A stretch of 6,464 bases of DNA from Pseudobdellovibrionaceae bacterium (GCA_016791465.1 JAEUWE010000056.1:1-6464); one strand, 5' to 3'; shown: positions 1 through 5,317, numbered from the stretch's first letter. A program made the numbers and translations. Notes: generated by a model from the sequence alone, not told the origin.

Positions 1-246
1 AGAAGAGTCTTTATATAGGGAAAAGCGTGCACTTGGTCGTTGAATTCGCGGAATTTTCGTGGTGACCGTGGGTCTACTTGAGGAGAAAAAGCCGGTCAAG
101 AGCACAAACCCGACAGTCCCAATGTTCGCAGAAAGCCCTACCGTGGTCAGGAACGACGGAAATTGCGACCAGGTCCCTTGAAATCGCGCTCCAAACCGCG
201 GATCGGCCTGGACATCCGCAGGCCTCCGGCCATAAGGTCCATGCAA
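1..246 (+). other. Gene-free leader upstream of rph
   Basis: No recognisable gene lies here. Two short open stretches enter from the left edge and stop at 41-43 and 63-65. Either could be the tail of an upstream gene, but both are too short to identify. TATATA at 12-17 could be a -10 element, but its -35 would lie at or beyond the edge. AATTC (43-47) and GAATT (51-55) flank GCG as a small palindrome. Near the gene, GCGGAT (198-203) can pair with ATCCGC (214-219). Alternatively GGCCTG (205-210) can pair with CAGGCC (219-224). These two hairpins share base 219 and overlap in space, so they exclude each other. Confidence 0.5.
234..237 (+). promoter_or_regulatory. RBS that favours the rph start at 247
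   Basis: AAGG at 234-237 lies 9 bases before ATG 247 but only 3 bases before ATG 241. This favours the second ATG. An in-frame TTG at 163 would add 28 residues that have no counterpart in the RNase PH family. Confidence 0.5.
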
Positions 247-996
247 ATGGAAACTAAAAAACGATTCGATGGGCGAAGCGCAGCTCAGCTTCGCAAAGTC
301 ACGATTACTCCAAACCCAACAAAGCACGCCGAGGGTTCAGCGCTCATTCAAATGGGCGACACGCATGTGCTCTGCACCGCTTCTGTTGAGCCCAATATCC
401 CAAAATGGCTACAGGGCGGCGGCAAAGGTTGGGTCACCGCCGAATATGGAATGCTACCGCGTTCGACACACACTCGCATCTCGCGCGAAAAAGCGACATC
501 GAGTGGTCGAAGCCAAGAGATCTCGCGCCTCATTGCGCGCTCACTTCGTGCCGCCGTTGATTTGAAAGCGATTGGCGAGCGACAGATCACCGTCGACTGC
601 GACGTCATCCAAGCCGATGGCGGGACCCGCACCGCGGCCATCACCGGTGGCTTCGTTGCCTTGGCGCTCGCGATTGCGAAATTGAAACTCGCCGGCCTCC
701 TTGCTCCAAACGCACAGCCACTCACGCACTATGTTGCAGCTGTGAGCGTCGGTCTTGATGGCGGAACACCGCTTCTTGATCTCTGCTATGAGGAAGACGT
801 GAAGATCTCAACCGATATGAATCTCGTCATGACCGGTGACAATCGCTTCGTCGAAGTTCAGGGCACGGCCGAGGCCGCGCCGTTTTCGCGCGCCGAGCTC
901 GATTCGGTTTTGGAACTCGCTGCTCAAGGCTGCCGCTCGCTCTTTCTCGAGCAAGCGAAAATCGTTGGACCCTATTTGGCCTTTAAACCTCAGTAA
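247..996 (+). CDS. rph: Ribonuclease PH (tRNA 3'-end phosphorolytic exoribonuclease)
   Basis: RNase PH removes nucleotides 3' of the CCA end of tRNA precursors, using inorganic phosphate and releasing nucleoside diphosphates. It acts in the cytoplasm as a ring of dimers. From the chosen ATG the protein has 249 residues, close to the family's 235-260. Visible signatures are TKHAEGS (25-31), GDT (37-39), TAEYGMLPRSTHTR (64-77), the helix EISRLIARSLRAA (91-103), the phosphate-binding loop QADGGTRTA (122-130) with its arginine at 128, DLCYEED (178-184) with STDMN (188-192), which supply the metal-binding aspartates 184 and 190, and EVQGTAE (203-209). The match to E. coli Rph runs nearly end to end. 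The first 15 or so residues are variable, so the exact start (241 or 247) is less certain than the identity. rdgB follows after 39 bases, a frequent partner that suggests one transcript. Confidence 0.97.
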   Translation: METKKRFDGRSAAQLRKVTITPNPTKHAEGSALIQMGDTHVLCTASVEPNIPKWLQGGGKGWVTAEYGMLPRSTHTRISREKATSSGRSQEISRLIARSLRAAVDLKAIGERQITVDCDVIQADGGTRTAAITGGFVALALAIAKLKLAGLLAPNAQPLTHYVAAVSVGLDGGTPLLDLCYEEDVKISTDMNLVMTGDNRFVEVQGTAEAAPFSRAELDSVLELAAQGCRSLFLEQAKIVGPYLAFKPQ

Positions 997-1035
997 CCGC
1001 AGTAAGGGCCCCGGCCCCAGGGATGGAGTTCGCGA

Positions 1036-1641
1036 ATGGATATCTGGCTTGCCACTACGAATCGTGGAAAAGTTCTCGAATTTGAAATGCTGCTTGAGCC
1101 ATTGATCAAAAAAGGACTCAAGGTGAAAACGCTCGGCGATCTTGCCACGTACTATCCACCCGAAGAGACCGGCGCGACGTTTCTTGATAACGCCCGAATC
1201 AAAGCCCGCTCACTGAAGGCCATGCAGCCGCGCGAGTGGATCGTGGCCGAAGACTCGGGACTTGCCGTTGAGGGAATGAACGGACTTCCAGGAGTGCACT
1301 CGGCTCGCTATGCCGGTCCCAAGGCTTCGGATTTTGAAAACCGCGTCAAACTCCTCAAAATCATGGGCTTAAAGCAGCTTGCAAACCGAAATGCCTCTTT
1401 CTTGTGCCAAATGGTGGTCTTTGACCCAGAGGGCCAAGAGCATCTCTTTAGCGGCGAGCTCAAGGGCACGATCGCGAAGAACGAAGTGGGTCGCAACGGC
1501 TTTGGATACGACAGTGTTTTTATTCCAGAAGGCGAAACCAAGACCCTCGCGGAGCTCGGCGTTGCCTATAAGAACAAGGTGTCGCACCGCTCTCAAGCGA
1601 CGAACAAACTGCTCGAGCTTCTGAGCACGAAGTTGGTTTGA
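1036..1641 (+). CDS. rdgB: XTP/dITP diphosphatase (Ham1/RdgB family)
   Basis: This enzyme hydrolyses non-canonical purine nucleoside triphosphates (dITP, ITP, XTP) to monophosphate and pyrophosphate, keeping deaminated bases out of DNA and RNA. The 201 residues match the usual length of 190-205. Family motifs appear in order: ATTNRGK near the N-terminus (6-12), EETGATFLDNARIKA (43-57), AEDSGL (71-76) with the catalytic-type aspartate 73, GLPGVHSARYAG (83-94), GRNGFGYDSVF (152-162) and SHRSQA (183-188). No key residue is missing. The start is ATG 1036 with GGAG at 1025-1028, spaced 7 bases, and the TxNxxK motif begins right after it as in other members. The gene lies 39 bases after rph, with only a 5-base-pair GC-rich inverted repeat (1006-1017) between them, so co-transcription is likely. 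The next gene, prs, also serves nucleotide metabolism. Confidence 0.97.
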   Translation: MDIWLATTNRGKVLEFEMLLEPLIKKGLKVKTLGDLATYYPPEETGATFLDNARIKARSLKAMQPREWIVAEDSGLAVEGMNGLPGVHSARYAGPKASDFENRVKLLKIMGLKQLANRNASFLCQMVVFDPEGQEHLFSGELKGTIAKNEVGRNGFGYDSVFIPEGETKTLAELGVAYKNKVSHRSQATNKLLELLSTKLV

Positions 1642-1713
1642 TTCGTCCGCTTTCATAGACAAGGCCGCATCGATCTGGTTAGGCTCATCGCAACCCCCAA
1701 AGCCGCCGTGACC

Positions 1714-1718
1714 AGGAG
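1714..1718 (+). promoter_or_regulatory. RBS that fixes the prs start
   Basis: AGGAG at 1714-1718 is 7 bases before ATG 1726. It lies inside the reading frame if the upstream in-frame GTG at 1708 is used, so ATG 1726 is the better start. No convincing promoter was seen in the 84 bases after rdgB (1642-1725). Confidence 0.7.
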
Positions 1719-1725
1719 CTTGCGA

Positions 1726-2697
1726 ATGAGCCAACTGATCAATCCGAATCAGAAGTCAGGTCTCAAGATTTTTTCCGGAAACTCCAACCGCGGCTTTGCC
1801 GAAAAGGTCGCGCAACACGCGGGCGTCAATCTCGGCTACTGCGATATTAAGCGCTTTGCGGATGGCGAAATCCAAGTTGAGATTCACGAGTCGGTTCGCG
1901 GCGACAGCGTCTTTGTCATTCAGTCAACGTGTCCGCCGGTGAACGAAAACTACATGGAACTGTTCTTGATTCTCGATGCGTTGAAACGCGCATCGGCAAG
2001 ACAGATCACCGCCGTTCTCCCCTACTACGGCTACGCTAGGCAGGATCGCAAGGTCGCTCCTCGTGCGCCGATCTCGGCAAAATGTATGGCCGATCTTATC
2101 ACCTCAGCCGGAGCCACACGCATCGTCTGCGTCGACCTGCACGCAGCACAGATTCAGGGCTTCTTCAATGTTCCGGTCGATCACTTGTTCGCCACGCCGA
2201 CGCTCGCTCGTGCCTTCCGCGAAAAGTGGGGCACCGGCGAAGAGTTCGTCGCGGTTTCACCAGACGCCGGTGGAGTTGAGCGCACACGCGCTTTTGCAAA
2301 ACGCATCGAAGCGTCGCTTGCGATCATCGACAAACGGCGTTCGGACCCGAATGAGGCAAAGGCGCTTCACTTGATTGGTGATGTTCGCGACAAAACAGCG
2401 ATCATCGTCGACGATATGATTGATACCGCCGGCACTCTCACACAGGCCGTGCAAAGCCTTTTGAAAAACGGCGCCAAACGCGTGTTCGCTGTCGCAAGCC
2501 ACGCGGTTCTCTCAGGTCCCGCCATCACTCGCCTCACCGAGTGCGGGATCGAAAAAGTGCTAGTCACCGACACAATTCCGCTGAGTGAGCGCGCCGCCGC
2601 GAGCGGAAAGATCGAAGTGATCTCGGTTGCGCCCGTTGTCGCCGAAGCAATTCAACGCATCTACGGCAACGCCTCCGTCAGTTCGCTGTTTGATTAG
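1726..2697 (+). CDS. prs: Ribose-phosphate pyrophosphokinase (PRPP synthetase)
   Basis: Prs transfers pyrophosphate from ATP to ribose 5-phosphate, making PRPP for purine, pyrimidine, histidine, tryptophan and NAD synthesis. The product has 323 residues; class I bacterial enzymes have about 310-320. Signatures in order are KIFSGNSN (14-21), RFADGE (43-48), STCPPVNENYMEL (67-79), the flexible ATP loop YGYARQDRK (101-109), the metal and ribose-phosphate segment VDLHAAQIQGFF (136-147), SPDAGGVERTRAFAK (178-192), the catalytic KRR (203-205), the PRPP-binding loop VDDMIDTAGTL (228-238) and DTIPLS (282-287). The match to E. coli Prs is colinear to the end. The start is ATG 1726, chosen for its SD and because the true N-terminus normally lies shortly before KIFSGN. 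In related genomes, as I recall, prs often directly precedes rplY. Here a membrane protein gene stands between them. Confidence 0.97.
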   Translation: MSQLINPNQKSGLKIFSGNSNRGFAEKVAQHAGVNLGYCDIKRFADGEIQVEIHESVRGDSVFVIQSTCPPVNENYMELFLILDALKRASARQITAVLPYYGYARQDRKVAPRAPISAKCMADLITSAGATRIVCVDLHAAQIQGFFNVPVDHLFATPTLARAFREKWGTGEEFVAVSPDAGGVERTRAFAKRIEASLAIIDKRRSDPNEAKALHLIGDVRDKTAIIVDDMIDTAGTLTQAVQSLLKNGAKRVFAVASHAVLSGPAITRLTECGIEKVLVTDTIPLSERAAASGKIEVISVAPVVAEAIQRIYGNASVSSLFD

Positions 2698-2724
2698 TTT
2701 CTGGCACACATTGTTCCAAAAGCA

Positions 2725-2757
2725 GATCAAGACCTCCGGCCTCACGACCCCTTGATC
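2725..2757 (+). repeat. 7-base inverted repeat between prs and the next promoter
   Basis: GATCAAG (2725-2731) and CTTGATC (2751-2757) are perfect complements around a 19-base loop. The element begins 27 bases after the prs stop and ends 11 bases before the -35 box of the next gene. No run of T follows it, so it is a poor intrinsic terminator. It could be a weak prs 3' hairpin or a regulator binding site. I see nothing that decides between these. Confidence 0.45.
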
Positions 2758-2768
2758 GTCCGTTGGCG

Positions 2769-2797
2769 TTGACCGCAATTCGGCGCGTTTCTATGCT
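2769..2797 (+). promoter_or_regulatory. Sigma70-type promoter for the outer-membrane protein gene
   Basis: TTGACC (2769-2774, 5 of 6 to consensus) and TATGCT (2792-2797, 4 of 6) are separated by exactly 17 bases. Transcription would begin near 2804, leaving about 22 bases of leader before the GTG start at 2826. The fit in spacing and position gives moderate confidence. It also rules against the in-frame upstream starts TTG 2763 and ATG 2793, which lie before or inside the promoter. Confidence 0.6.
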
Positions 2798-2811
2798 CGC
2801 GATGGAAACAC

Positions 2812-2815
2812 CGGA
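2812..2815 (+). promoter_or_regulatory. RBS that decides a GTG start
   Basis: GGAG at 2812-2815 is 10 bases before GTG 2826. The GTG opens a typical short signal peptide, whereas earlier starts would add 21 charged residues ahead of it. Confidence 0.55.
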
Positions 2816-2825
2816 GACCAAAACC

Positions 2826-3566
2826 GTGACTACACGCCTCGCATACTTGTTTTTTTCGCTCGCCGTTCTCGTCGCCATTCCGGCACTGGCTCAGACCAAG
2901 GCGGCACCAGCGCCCGCCACGCCCGCGCCGACGACAACGCAGCCTGAATCACCCATAAGCGCACCCGCTGCACTTCCACCAGAAGCTCCCAAAAGCGAAT
3001 TCCAACCCTGGCTTTTAAATATTCACTACTCGCCGATTGATTTTCTGATCCCGAGTAAAACCGGCGCGGCCGCTCTCTACCGAACATCAAATGACTCGGC
3101 GTGGGAGCTTGAGTATTCAAATGGTTCAGTCAAAGTCCCATTCATCATCAAGGACTTGGGCGAAGTCTCCGAGACGCGCATCTCGCTCAACCGACGCCAC
3201 AGTAACGGCGGCATCGGCTTTCAGTTTTTCTACGGTCTGTTCTATCAATCGTTCACTCTTCGTCTCGGAAACGAGATCCTCAGTCGCGTCACCGGTGGTG
3301 CGATTCCAAGTATTGAGCTCGTTGAAATTGGATCGGTCGGAGCCACCATTGGCCTCGGCTACCGCTGGCGTCTGAAAGATCGCTATGTGCTTGGCGTCGA
3401 TGGAGCGGCGTGGGCTCAGCCGATGGTGAACACGAAACGGTCGACGCCCTTTTTAGATGCCGCGACCAATTCAACGGACCGCGATAACGTCGATACTGCG
3501 GTGAAGCTCATTCAGTACATGCCCCGCTTTTCGCTCCTGAAGGTTTCGGCCGGGGTTGAGTTCTGA
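2826..3566 (+). CDS. Predicted secreted outer-membrane beta-barrel protein, family not recognised
   Basis: I do not recognise the family. From GTG 2826 the protein has 246 residues. Residues 1-22 form a clear Sec signal peptide: an Arg at 4, a hydrophobic core from about 5 to 18, and an ALA box before a predicted cut after residue 22. Residues 24-57 are a low-complexity linker rich in Ala, Pro and Thr. From about 60 to the end, alternating polar and hydrophobic stretches with many aromatics (for example GGIGFQFFYGLFYQSFTLRLG, 128-148, in part) suggest beta strands. The chain ends in GVEF, and a terminal Phe is the usual signal for the Bam machinery. The roughly 187-residue core would suit a small barrel of about eight strands. 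No enzyme motif, peptidoglycan-binding domain or lipobox was seen. The gene has its own promoter and lies between prs and rplY, and nothing nearby indicates its task. A porin-like or OmpA/OmpW-like structural role is possible but unproven. Confidence 0.7.
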   Translation: MTTRLAYLFFSLAVLVAIPALAQTKAAPAPATPAPTTTQPESPISAPAALPPEAPKSEFQPWLLNIHYSPIDFLIPSKTGAAALYRTSNDSAWELEYSNGSVKVPFIIKDLGEVSETRISLNRRHSNGGIGFQFFYGLFYQSFTLRLGNEILSRVTGGAIPSIELVEIGSVGATIGLGYRWRLKDRYVLGVDGAAWAQPMVNTKRSTPFLDAATNSTDRDNVDTAVKLIQYMPRFSLLKVSAGVEF

Positions 3567-3568
3567 TT

Positions 3569-3584
3569 GCCGGCGTCCGCCGGC
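3569..3584 (+). repeat. Tight palindrome directly after the membrane protein gene
   Basis: GCCGGCG (3569-3575) and CGCCGGC (3578-3584) are perfect complements with only TC between them. It starts 3 bases after the TGA. It is GC-rich and has no T-run behind it. It is the first of two such elements in 55 bases. Confidence 0.6.
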
Positions 3585-3596
3585 CGACTGACCCGC

Positions 3597-3622
3597 CGCA
3601 GCTTCCGGTGCCGGAAGCTGCG
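3597..3622 (+). terminator. Strong 12-bp hairpin, possible 3' end of the membrane protein transcript
   Basis: CGCAGCTTCCGG (3597-3608) and CCGGAAGCTGCG (3611-3622) are perfect complements with TG between them. In RNA the innermost pairs would open to give a usable loop. The stem is strong, but the following bases (ataagtcattgttatc) hold no T-run. It may act with Rho, protect the mRNA 3' end, or be a palindromic repeat of REP type. The structure is certain, but the terminator role is only a suggestion. Confidence 0.45.
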
Positions 3623-3873
3623 ATAAGTCATTGTTATCACGTCACTTCAAAGGGCACTTAGCCCGCGGCCCGACAGACTCCCTAACCCGCTGCTTTTCTT
3701 CACATTTCATTGCATTTTGCAGCCCGTCGTGGGAGACCTTGTAGCTTCCAAAAAACTCTCAAAGCGCGGAACAGCGAAAGCCCGCTTTGGTTTCACGGGT
3801 CGGCGGATAGAACGGTCTCGCAACGCTTTGAGCGAAATGACGGTTGGGAAACGCCCCCAGAAGGCAGGATACA
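3623..3873 (+). other. Long gene-free leader of rplY with competing pairings
   Basis: Together with the palindromes before it, this makes 307 bases without a gene. Short open frames here run into rplY in other frames and look like chance. CTCAAAGCG (3758-3766) is complementary to CGCTTTGAG (3824-3832). Its inner part AAAGCG (3761-3766) can instead pair with CGCTTT at 3783-3788. GAGACC (3733-3738) can pair with GGTCTC (3814-3819), which crosses the first pairing. TGGG (3845-3848) and CCCA (3856-3859) form a small hairpin just before the SD. No clear promoter was found; TAGAAC at 3808-3813 is a weak -10 candidate without a good -35. Autogenous control of rplY through its leader has been reported in E. 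coli and relatives, so a regulatory leader is plausible but not shown. Confidence 0.4.
3861..3869 (+). promoter_or_regulatory. RBS of rplY
   Basis: AAGG (3861-3864, 9 bases before the ATG) overlaps a second candidate AGGA (3866-3869, 4 bases before). Either supports ATG 3874 over the in-frame TTG 3844, which would place the SD inside the gene. Confidence 0.6.
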
Positions 3874-4554
3874 ATGGCATCAGGTACACGAGTCGAACTC
3901 CCCGTTACACCACGCGAGACTGGCAAACACTTTTCTCGTCTCAATCGCACGCAGGGAAATATCCCTGGCGTTGTTTACGGTCCAAAAACGGAACCCGTGA
4001 ACGTCATGGTGAACGAGATCCTCATCCGCAAGTACATGGGACGTAAGTTTGAATCGACAATCTTCACGCTCTCATCGACAGAAGCAAAAGCCGTTGAGAA
4101 AGCCGCTGTTCTTCTCCGCGACATTCAAGTTCACCCGGTGACCCGTCGCCCTGTTCACATCGACTTCTACGCGATCGACATGAACTCAAACCTCCGCGTG
4201 AGCATCGGTCTTCGCTTCGAAGGAAAGCCAATCGGTCTTTCTGACGGCGGTGTACTCGAACTCATCGGTCGCGAAATCGAAGTTGAGTGTAAGCCAAATG
4301 AGATCCCAGACGAAATCGTTGTCGACGTTTCGGGCTTGGGCGTAGGCGACGCTCTCCACGTATCAGACGTGAAAGTACCGGCTGGCGTGAAAATCATCTC
4401 GCTGCCGACTTTGACTCTCGCCACTGTTGCAGTTCCAAAAGAAGAAGCAGCTCCAACTCCAGCTGCCGCTGCTGCTCCAGCTGCTGGTGCCGCTCCGGCC
4501 GCAGGTGCTGCTGCTCCGGCTGCTGGCGCTGCCAAGAAAGACGACAAGAAGTAA
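3874..4554 (+). CDS. rplY: 50S ribosomal protein bL25, long CTC/TL5 form
   Basis: bL25 binds the loop E region of 5S rRNA in the large ribosomal subunit. This is the two-domain CTC/TL5 form: 226 residues against about 94 in E. coli. The N-terminal 5S-binding domain (about 5-97) shows GKHFSRLNRTQGNIPGVVYG (17-36) and DIQVHPVTRRPVHIDFYAID (83-102), both typical of the family. The all-beta C-terminal domain follows to about 188 (FEGKPIGLSDGGVLE, 115-129; IEVECKPNEIPDEIVVDVSGL, 135-155, in part). The last part (192-226) is a low-complexity Ala/Pro/Gly tail with three APAAG units, ending in KKDDKK. Start ATG 3874 is set by the SD and by the family N-terminus. pth follows after 145 structured bases. 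Neighbouring rplY and pth genes are known in many phyla (ctc-pth in Bacillus). The long leader and downstream terminator suggest separately tuned expression. Confidence 0.95.
   Translation: MASGTRVELPVTPRETGKHFSRLNRTQGNIPGVVYGPKTEPVNVMVNEILIRKYMGRKFESTIFTLSSTEAKAVEKAAVLLRDIQVHPVTRRPVHIDFYAIDMNSNLRVSIGLRFEGKPIGLSDGGVLELIGREIEVECKPNEIPDEIVVDVSGLGVGDALHVSDVKVPAGVKIISLPTLTLATVAVPKEEAAPTPAAAAAPAAGAAPAAGAAAPAAGAAKKDDKK
4474..4527 (+). repeat. Three APAAG-coding units in the bL25 tail
   Basis: Units at 4474-4488, 4492-4506 and 4513-4527 each encode Ala-Pro-Ala-Ala-Gly, separated by one and two Ala codons. The bases differ at synonymous sites (CCA/CCG; GCT/GCC/GCA; GGT/GGC), so the units are not fresh identical copies. 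Confidence 0.8.
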
Positions 4555-4558
4555 TTCA

Positions 4559-4572
4559 CTCCTCTTCAGGAG
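4559..4572 (+). repeat. Small hairpin after rplY
   Basis: CTCCT (4559-4563) pairs with AGGAG (4568-4572) around a CTTC loop, 4 bases after the rplY stop. AGGAG resembles an SD, but no usable start codon follows it. It abuts the segment that can pair with the terminator loop. Confidence 0.4.
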
Positions 4573-4573
4573 A

Positions 4574-4619
4574 GAGTTGCCTCTTATCGATCTGGTCAAA
4601 CAAGGCTGCGGGGCAACTC
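4574..4619 (+). promoter_or_regulatory. Possible antiterminator pairing
   Basis: GAGTTGCC (4574-4581) is perfectly complementary to GGCAACTC (4612-4619). A T-G and a C-G pair extend it to 10 pairs (4574-4583 with 4610-4619). It uses the terminator loop plus bases 4610 and 4619 of the terminator stem. The two structures therefore compete, or form a pseudoknot if the stem opens slightly. The complementarity is seen directly; the regulatory role is inferred. Confidence 0.35.
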
Positions 4620-4635
4620 GCAGCCTTTGTTCTTT
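4599..4635 (+). terminator. Rho-independent terminator after rplY
   Basis: GGCTGCG (4604-4610) and CGCAGCC (4619-4625) form a perfect 7-base stem with an 8-base loop. AACAA before and TTTGTT after extend it with one bulged T. The stem is followed by the T-rich run tttgttcttt (4626-4635). This is the best intrinsic terminator in the window and would end the rplY transcript. The loop (4612-4619) is complementary to 4574-4581, so the terminator may be conditional. Confidence 0.75.
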
Positions 4636-4638
4636 CAA

Positions 4639-4672
4639 GACGAACCATTCAATCGACACCGAATGATTCGTC
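4639..4672 (+). repeat. 12-base dyad upstream of pth
   Basis: GACGAACCATTC (4639-4650) and GAATGATTCGTC (4661-4672) pair at 11 of 12 positions, with one C-A mismatch and a 10-base spacer. It lies after the terminator and 12 bases before the pth SD. It could be a protein-binding operator or an RNA hairpin in the pth leader. No T-run follows it, and no clear promoter was seen around it. Confidence 0.55.
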
Positions 4673-4684
4673 GCAACCGCATGT

Positions 4685-4689
4685 GAGGG
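4685..4689 (+). promoter_or_regulatory. RBS for the GTG start of pth
   Basis: GAGGG at 4685-4689 lies 10 bases before GTG 4700. The GTG gives the family-typical N-terminus, with VVGLGNPG beginning at residue 4. No in-frame ATG lies near it. Confidence 0.55.
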
Positions 4690-4699
4690 TGTTTCGATT

Positions 4700-5317
4700 G
4701 TGTTCTTAGTGGTAGGTCTCGGCAATCCTGGCGCAAAATACCTGCTCAATCGCCATAACATCGGTTTCATGGCGCTCGATCGCTATTTTGAAAGCGCTGG
4801 CGGCAGACCGACCTGGAAAGAAGAGCGCAAGGCCCTCGTTGCTCGAGCCAAGATCACCGGTCCGGGCGGCGCTGCACACGACGTGATTTTCGTAAAACCA
4901 CAGACCTTTATGAATCTCAGCGGCGAGAGTGTCCGTGCACTCATGGACTTCTACAAAATCGATCTCGACCACCTGCTCGTGGTTCACGATGAACTCGATA
5001 TTCCCTATGGGGCAATTCGCGTACAGCGGAACCGCGGCGCTGGCGGACATAACGGCCTGAAATCGATCAACGAACAGCTGGGTACGCAAGACTACACACG
5101 CCTCAAGCTTGGAGTTGGCAAGCCGCCAGACAAGCGCTGGGATATCGCAAACTGGGTTCTCTCAAACTTCTTTGAAGATGAGGCCCCGCACCTTCCTGAG
5201 TTTCTCGATATCGCTGGTGACGCGATTGAAAGCTTCATTCTTGATGGCTTTCAAAAAACGGCGACGCGCTTTACTCGCGATGGCGTGATGCCAGTGGCGC
5301 AGGAGCCGCCGAAATGA
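4700..5317 (+). CDS. pth: Peptidyl-tRNA hydrolase
   Basis: Pth cleaves the ester between peptide and tRNA in peptidyl-tRNAs that fall off the ribosome, returning the tRNA to use; it is essential in most bacteria. The 205 residues fit the usual 185-210. Seen in order: VVGLGNPG (4-11) with Asn 9, NRHNIGF (17-23) with the catalytic His 19, KPQTFMNLSGESV (66-78) with Asn 72, VVHDELDIPYG (94-104) with Asp 97, GAGGHNGLKSI (113-123) with His 117 and Asn 118, and RLKLGVGKP (134-142). All active-site residues known from E. coli Pth are present. Start codon GTG 4700 is chosen because the glycine-rich first motif must lie within the first dozen residues. pth lies between rplY and ychF; pth-ychF is a common pair. 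A terminator, a possible antiterminator and a dyad precede it, so it may depend on readthrough or on an unseen promoter. Confidence 0.97.
   Translation: MFLVVGLGNPGAKYLLNRHNIGFMALDRYFESAGGRPTWKEERKALVARAKITGPGGAAHDVIFVKPQTFMNLSGESVRALMDFYKIDLDHLLVVHDELDIPYGAIRVQRNRGAGGHNGLKSINEQLGTQDYTRLKLGVGKPPDKRWDIANWVLSNFFEDEAPHLPEFLDIAGDAIESFILDGFQKTATRFTRDGVMPVAQEPPK

Noticed and set aside
122..181. A 19-codon frame upstream of rph as a leader peptide
   Set aside because: It has no SD and no run of regulatory codons, and it overlaps the possible TTG extension. Most likely chance.
348..725. Antisense open frame inside rph
   Set aside because: It lies wholly opposite a well-supported gene, its product has no recognisable motif, and no SD precedes it.
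2763..2825. Upstream starts (TTG 2763, ATG 2793, ATG 2802) for the membrane protein
   Set aside because: They lie before, inside or directly after the predicted promoter, and they would put charged residues ahead of the signal peptide.
3844..3873. TTG start adding 10 residues to bL25
   Set aside because: The SD at 3861-3869 and the family N-terminus both point to ATG 3874.
3710..4046. Short open frames in the rplY leader running into rplY
   Set aside because: They have no SD and no recognisable domain, and they overlap the true gene in other frames.
4167..4770. Two long antisense open frames across the end of rplY and the pth start
   Set aside because: They arise from the complement of the Ala/Pro-coding tail. 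Low-complexity GC-rich coding DNA often leaves the other frames open.
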